A DNA stretch of 64,000 nucleotides from Panonychus citri (taxonomy: Eukaryota > Arthropoda > Arachnida > Trombidiformes > Tetranychidae), in NCBI RefSeq assembly GCF_014898815.1, contig NW_026515454.1, forward strand, positions 124,001 to 188,000, in the 5' to 3' direction. The notes beneath the pieces are model-generated. The model was not told the origin of the DNA. It saw only the letters and a list, made by a program, of their open reading frames with translations, and did not search any database. The position numbers and the translations under genes were made by a program. Below are positions 62,618 to 64,000 of this stretch, in pieces; position 1 is the stretch's first letter; the number at the start of each line of letters is the position of its first letter.

Positions 62618-63286
62618 ATGTATCAAGTGATTGGAATTTTATTCTTTTCCATTTTAATCAATGTTTTTCTCTTTTCACAATCAGTTAATTGTCAACCTCG
62701 TATTTCTGAGGTTGAAGCTTCTTACGTTTTAGCCGCTTTCACGAACGGCGGTGGACTTGACCTGATGAGAAAAGTACTGGACAATGTCCGTCGACTGGAT
62801 TCCCAATCAAATGTGAAACAAGCGCAACTTGAACGTGTATTTAAACGTCGACTTAATTATGGACCATCAATGGATCTTGATTCCCTTGATTTGGAACATG
62901 AATTAATCGATGAGACGGAAAAATTAATGTCAACAGTTTTGTATCACCTTTATGATGAATGGGAGGAAATGATTAAACCAATGAGATTGGCCTTTGATTT
63001 TGATTTAATTGCTAAACACAATCCATCATATTTTATGCATTCACCTGGAGGATTTAACAAGATGGAAGCTCCAACAACAATTAGGAAACCAGTTAATGAA
63101 ACAGTCATTGAAATGATCAATGGATTACCTTCAATTCCGATGGTTTTAACATCAGCCAACGATTTACTTGATAAAGCAATTAAGTCAATTGAATCGGGCA
63201 AATTAAATTACGTTGATCGTGAGACACTTCAGGATAAGATAATTGAAAAATTATCCAAAATTTCAGATCAATACAATTTCCTTTGA
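62618..63286 (+). CDS. secreted protein of unknown function
   Basis: Intronless, 222 residues. Residues 1-26 form a strong signal peptide (MYQVIGILFFSILINVFLFS, cleavage near VNC-QP). The mature part is charged and largely helical: SEVEASYVLAAFTNGGGLDL, DLEHELIDETEKLMSTVLYH, DEWEEMIKPMRLAFDFDLI. It has no cysteines, which is unusual for a secreted protein. One N-glycosylation motif (NETV) is present. The C-terminus is again helical (DRETLQDKIIEKLSKISDQY). I see no catalytic motif and do not recognise the family; a lineage-specific extracellular protein is likely. Poly(A) signals AATAAA lie at 63322 and 63332, close behind the stop. Confidence 0.85.
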   Translation: MYQVIGILFFSILINVFLFSQSVNCQPRISEVEASYVLAAFTNGGGLDLMRKVLDNVRRLDSQSNVKQAQLERVFKRRLNYGPSMDLDSLDLEHELIDETEKLMSTVLYHLYDEWEEMIKPMRLAFDFDLIAKHNPSYFMHSPGGFNKMEAPTTIRKPVNETVIEMINGLPSIPMVLTSANDLLDKAIKSIESGKLNYVDRETLQDKIIEKLSKISDQYNFL

Positions 63287-63755
63287 AAAGTTTTCCAAAA
63301 CAAAACAAAATGTAAAATCGCAATAAAATGAAATAAATTGTTAACAATTAGGTTAATTATATTGCTAAATTGTCTTTTTCTTTCTCTAGTCTTTATTGAG
63401 AAATAATCTGTAAAAGAGAGGAAAGAAAGATGCAGAAAAGAAAAGTGAGAAGGGAGAGAACACAAACATTGTTTGGGGAGGAAAAGGAAACAATTGTAGC
63501 CGAAGGTGGGAGAGAGTGAGAGAGGGAGAGAGGGAGAGGGAGACGAGTCGAAAAAAGTTATACAGTGAAAAAAAAACATAATGGACAAGCGCTTATACCA
63601 TTCATAAAATGATGTAGTTGGTTTACAAATAGAAATATATATAATATGTAGAGATGTATGTTATGTATAAGATGGTTTTCGAAAAGGTCGACAATCGTTT
63701 GCAAGAATCGCTTTTTTTTCTTTGTAAACAAAGGCCAAAAAGGAGAAAACGTGGT

Positions 63756-63786
<31 letters not shown>

Positions 63787-63873
63787 TGGAAGTTGAACAA
63801 ATGGCGAATTAAATAGGATAGTTTTTTTTCAGAACATTAAAAGCCCATTTTCGATTTGAGCTCGACAATATAG
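63287..63873. other. 3' flank with GA tracts
   Basis: AT-rich, then purine-rich. A GA tract of about 28 bp is at 63755-63782. No coding frame is supported on either strand. Confidence 0.5.
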
Positions 63874-63926
63874 ATGGATGATGACCAAGACCAGGATCAC
63901 TTGCGGTCGGTCAGTTGGTTCTTCTT
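63874..63926 (+). CDS. possible first coding exon of a gene running off the right edge
   Basis: ATG at 63874 opens MDDDQDQDHLRSVSWFF and meets a donor-like TTCTT|GTAAGATG. The stretch is less AT-rich than its surroundings. Without the next exon this remains a guess; unspliced, the frame ends after 18 codons. Confidence 0.25.
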
Positions 63927-64000
63927 GTAAGATGTAACATTGTGTTAATTTTTACCAGAGCACAAGATTAAGTGAAAAGGATTAAGAATAAAGAAAGAGA

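Noticed and set aside
1..64000. CRISPR-like arrays, rRNA or complete tRNA genes, transposase genes
   Set aside because: No regularly spaced non-simple repeats, no rRNA-like sequence, no tRNA cloverleaf with both A and B boxes, and no transposase or reverse-transcriptase motif was seen.

Overview
This is a eukaryotic, strongly AT-rich window. It has short introns (about 85-150 bp in several genes, a few longer), dense simple repeats (GA/CT and ATG/CAT) and arthropod-type genes. Compact genes, short introns, small secreted cysteine-rich proteins with a tick-like cysteine module and a TGF-beta type I receptor-like gene together suggest a small-genome acariform mite, perhaps a spider-mite relative. 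That placement is inference; no marker gene proves it.

Left part (1-31.7 kb, gene-dense). A minus-strand cluster at 2.0-4.7 kb holds two intact genes and one decayed copy of a secreted family that joins an ADAMTS-type cysteine module to a C2-like domain. Next come a three-exon AP-3 beta adaptin gene (5.8-9.8 kb, minus) that ends without the usual appendage domain, and a secreted six-cysteine helical protein (11.6-12.3 kb, minus). On the plus strand follow a two-exon TGF-beta type I receptor-like pseudokinase with no ligand-binding ectodomain (16.95-18.5 kb), an acidic protein with two NPF repeats (19.0-20.1 kb) and a LIM-only protein (20.8-22.2 kb). A possible 51-residue protein and an RNA polymerase I RPA43-like subunit lie on the minus strand (23.3-24.3 kb). 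The latter is divergent to an ING1/2-type PHD-finger gene (25.0-26.3 kb, plus). A small mitochondrial bc1-subunit-like gene (27.7-28.1 kb, minus) is divergent to a multi-exon His/Pro-rich single-pass membrane protein (28.6-31.7 kb, plus, 5' end unresolved).

Middle (about 31.7-61.0 kb). I find no confidently coding gene in almost 30 kb. The sequence changes character here: long GA/CT tracts, ATG/CAT repeats and very many TGATAA/TTATCA words replace the AATTGTTA-type words that dominate on the left. A possible signal-peptide first exon lies at its left edge (32.6 kb). The block could be an intergenic regulatory domain or the intron of a gene that starts there.

Right part (61.0-64 kb). IMP4 (small-subunit processome) and a secreted protein of unknown function lie on the plus strand, and a possible first exon of a further gene lies at the right edge.

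How the genes work together: most are unrelated housekeeping or regulatory genes (ribosome biogenesis: RPA43-like and IMP4; vesicle traffic: AP-3; chromatin: ING). Several share a short AGATGG-core element 160-320 bp upstream of the start codon. The two most unusual items are the receptor-like pseudokinase and the tandem secreted cysteine-module plus C2 family.
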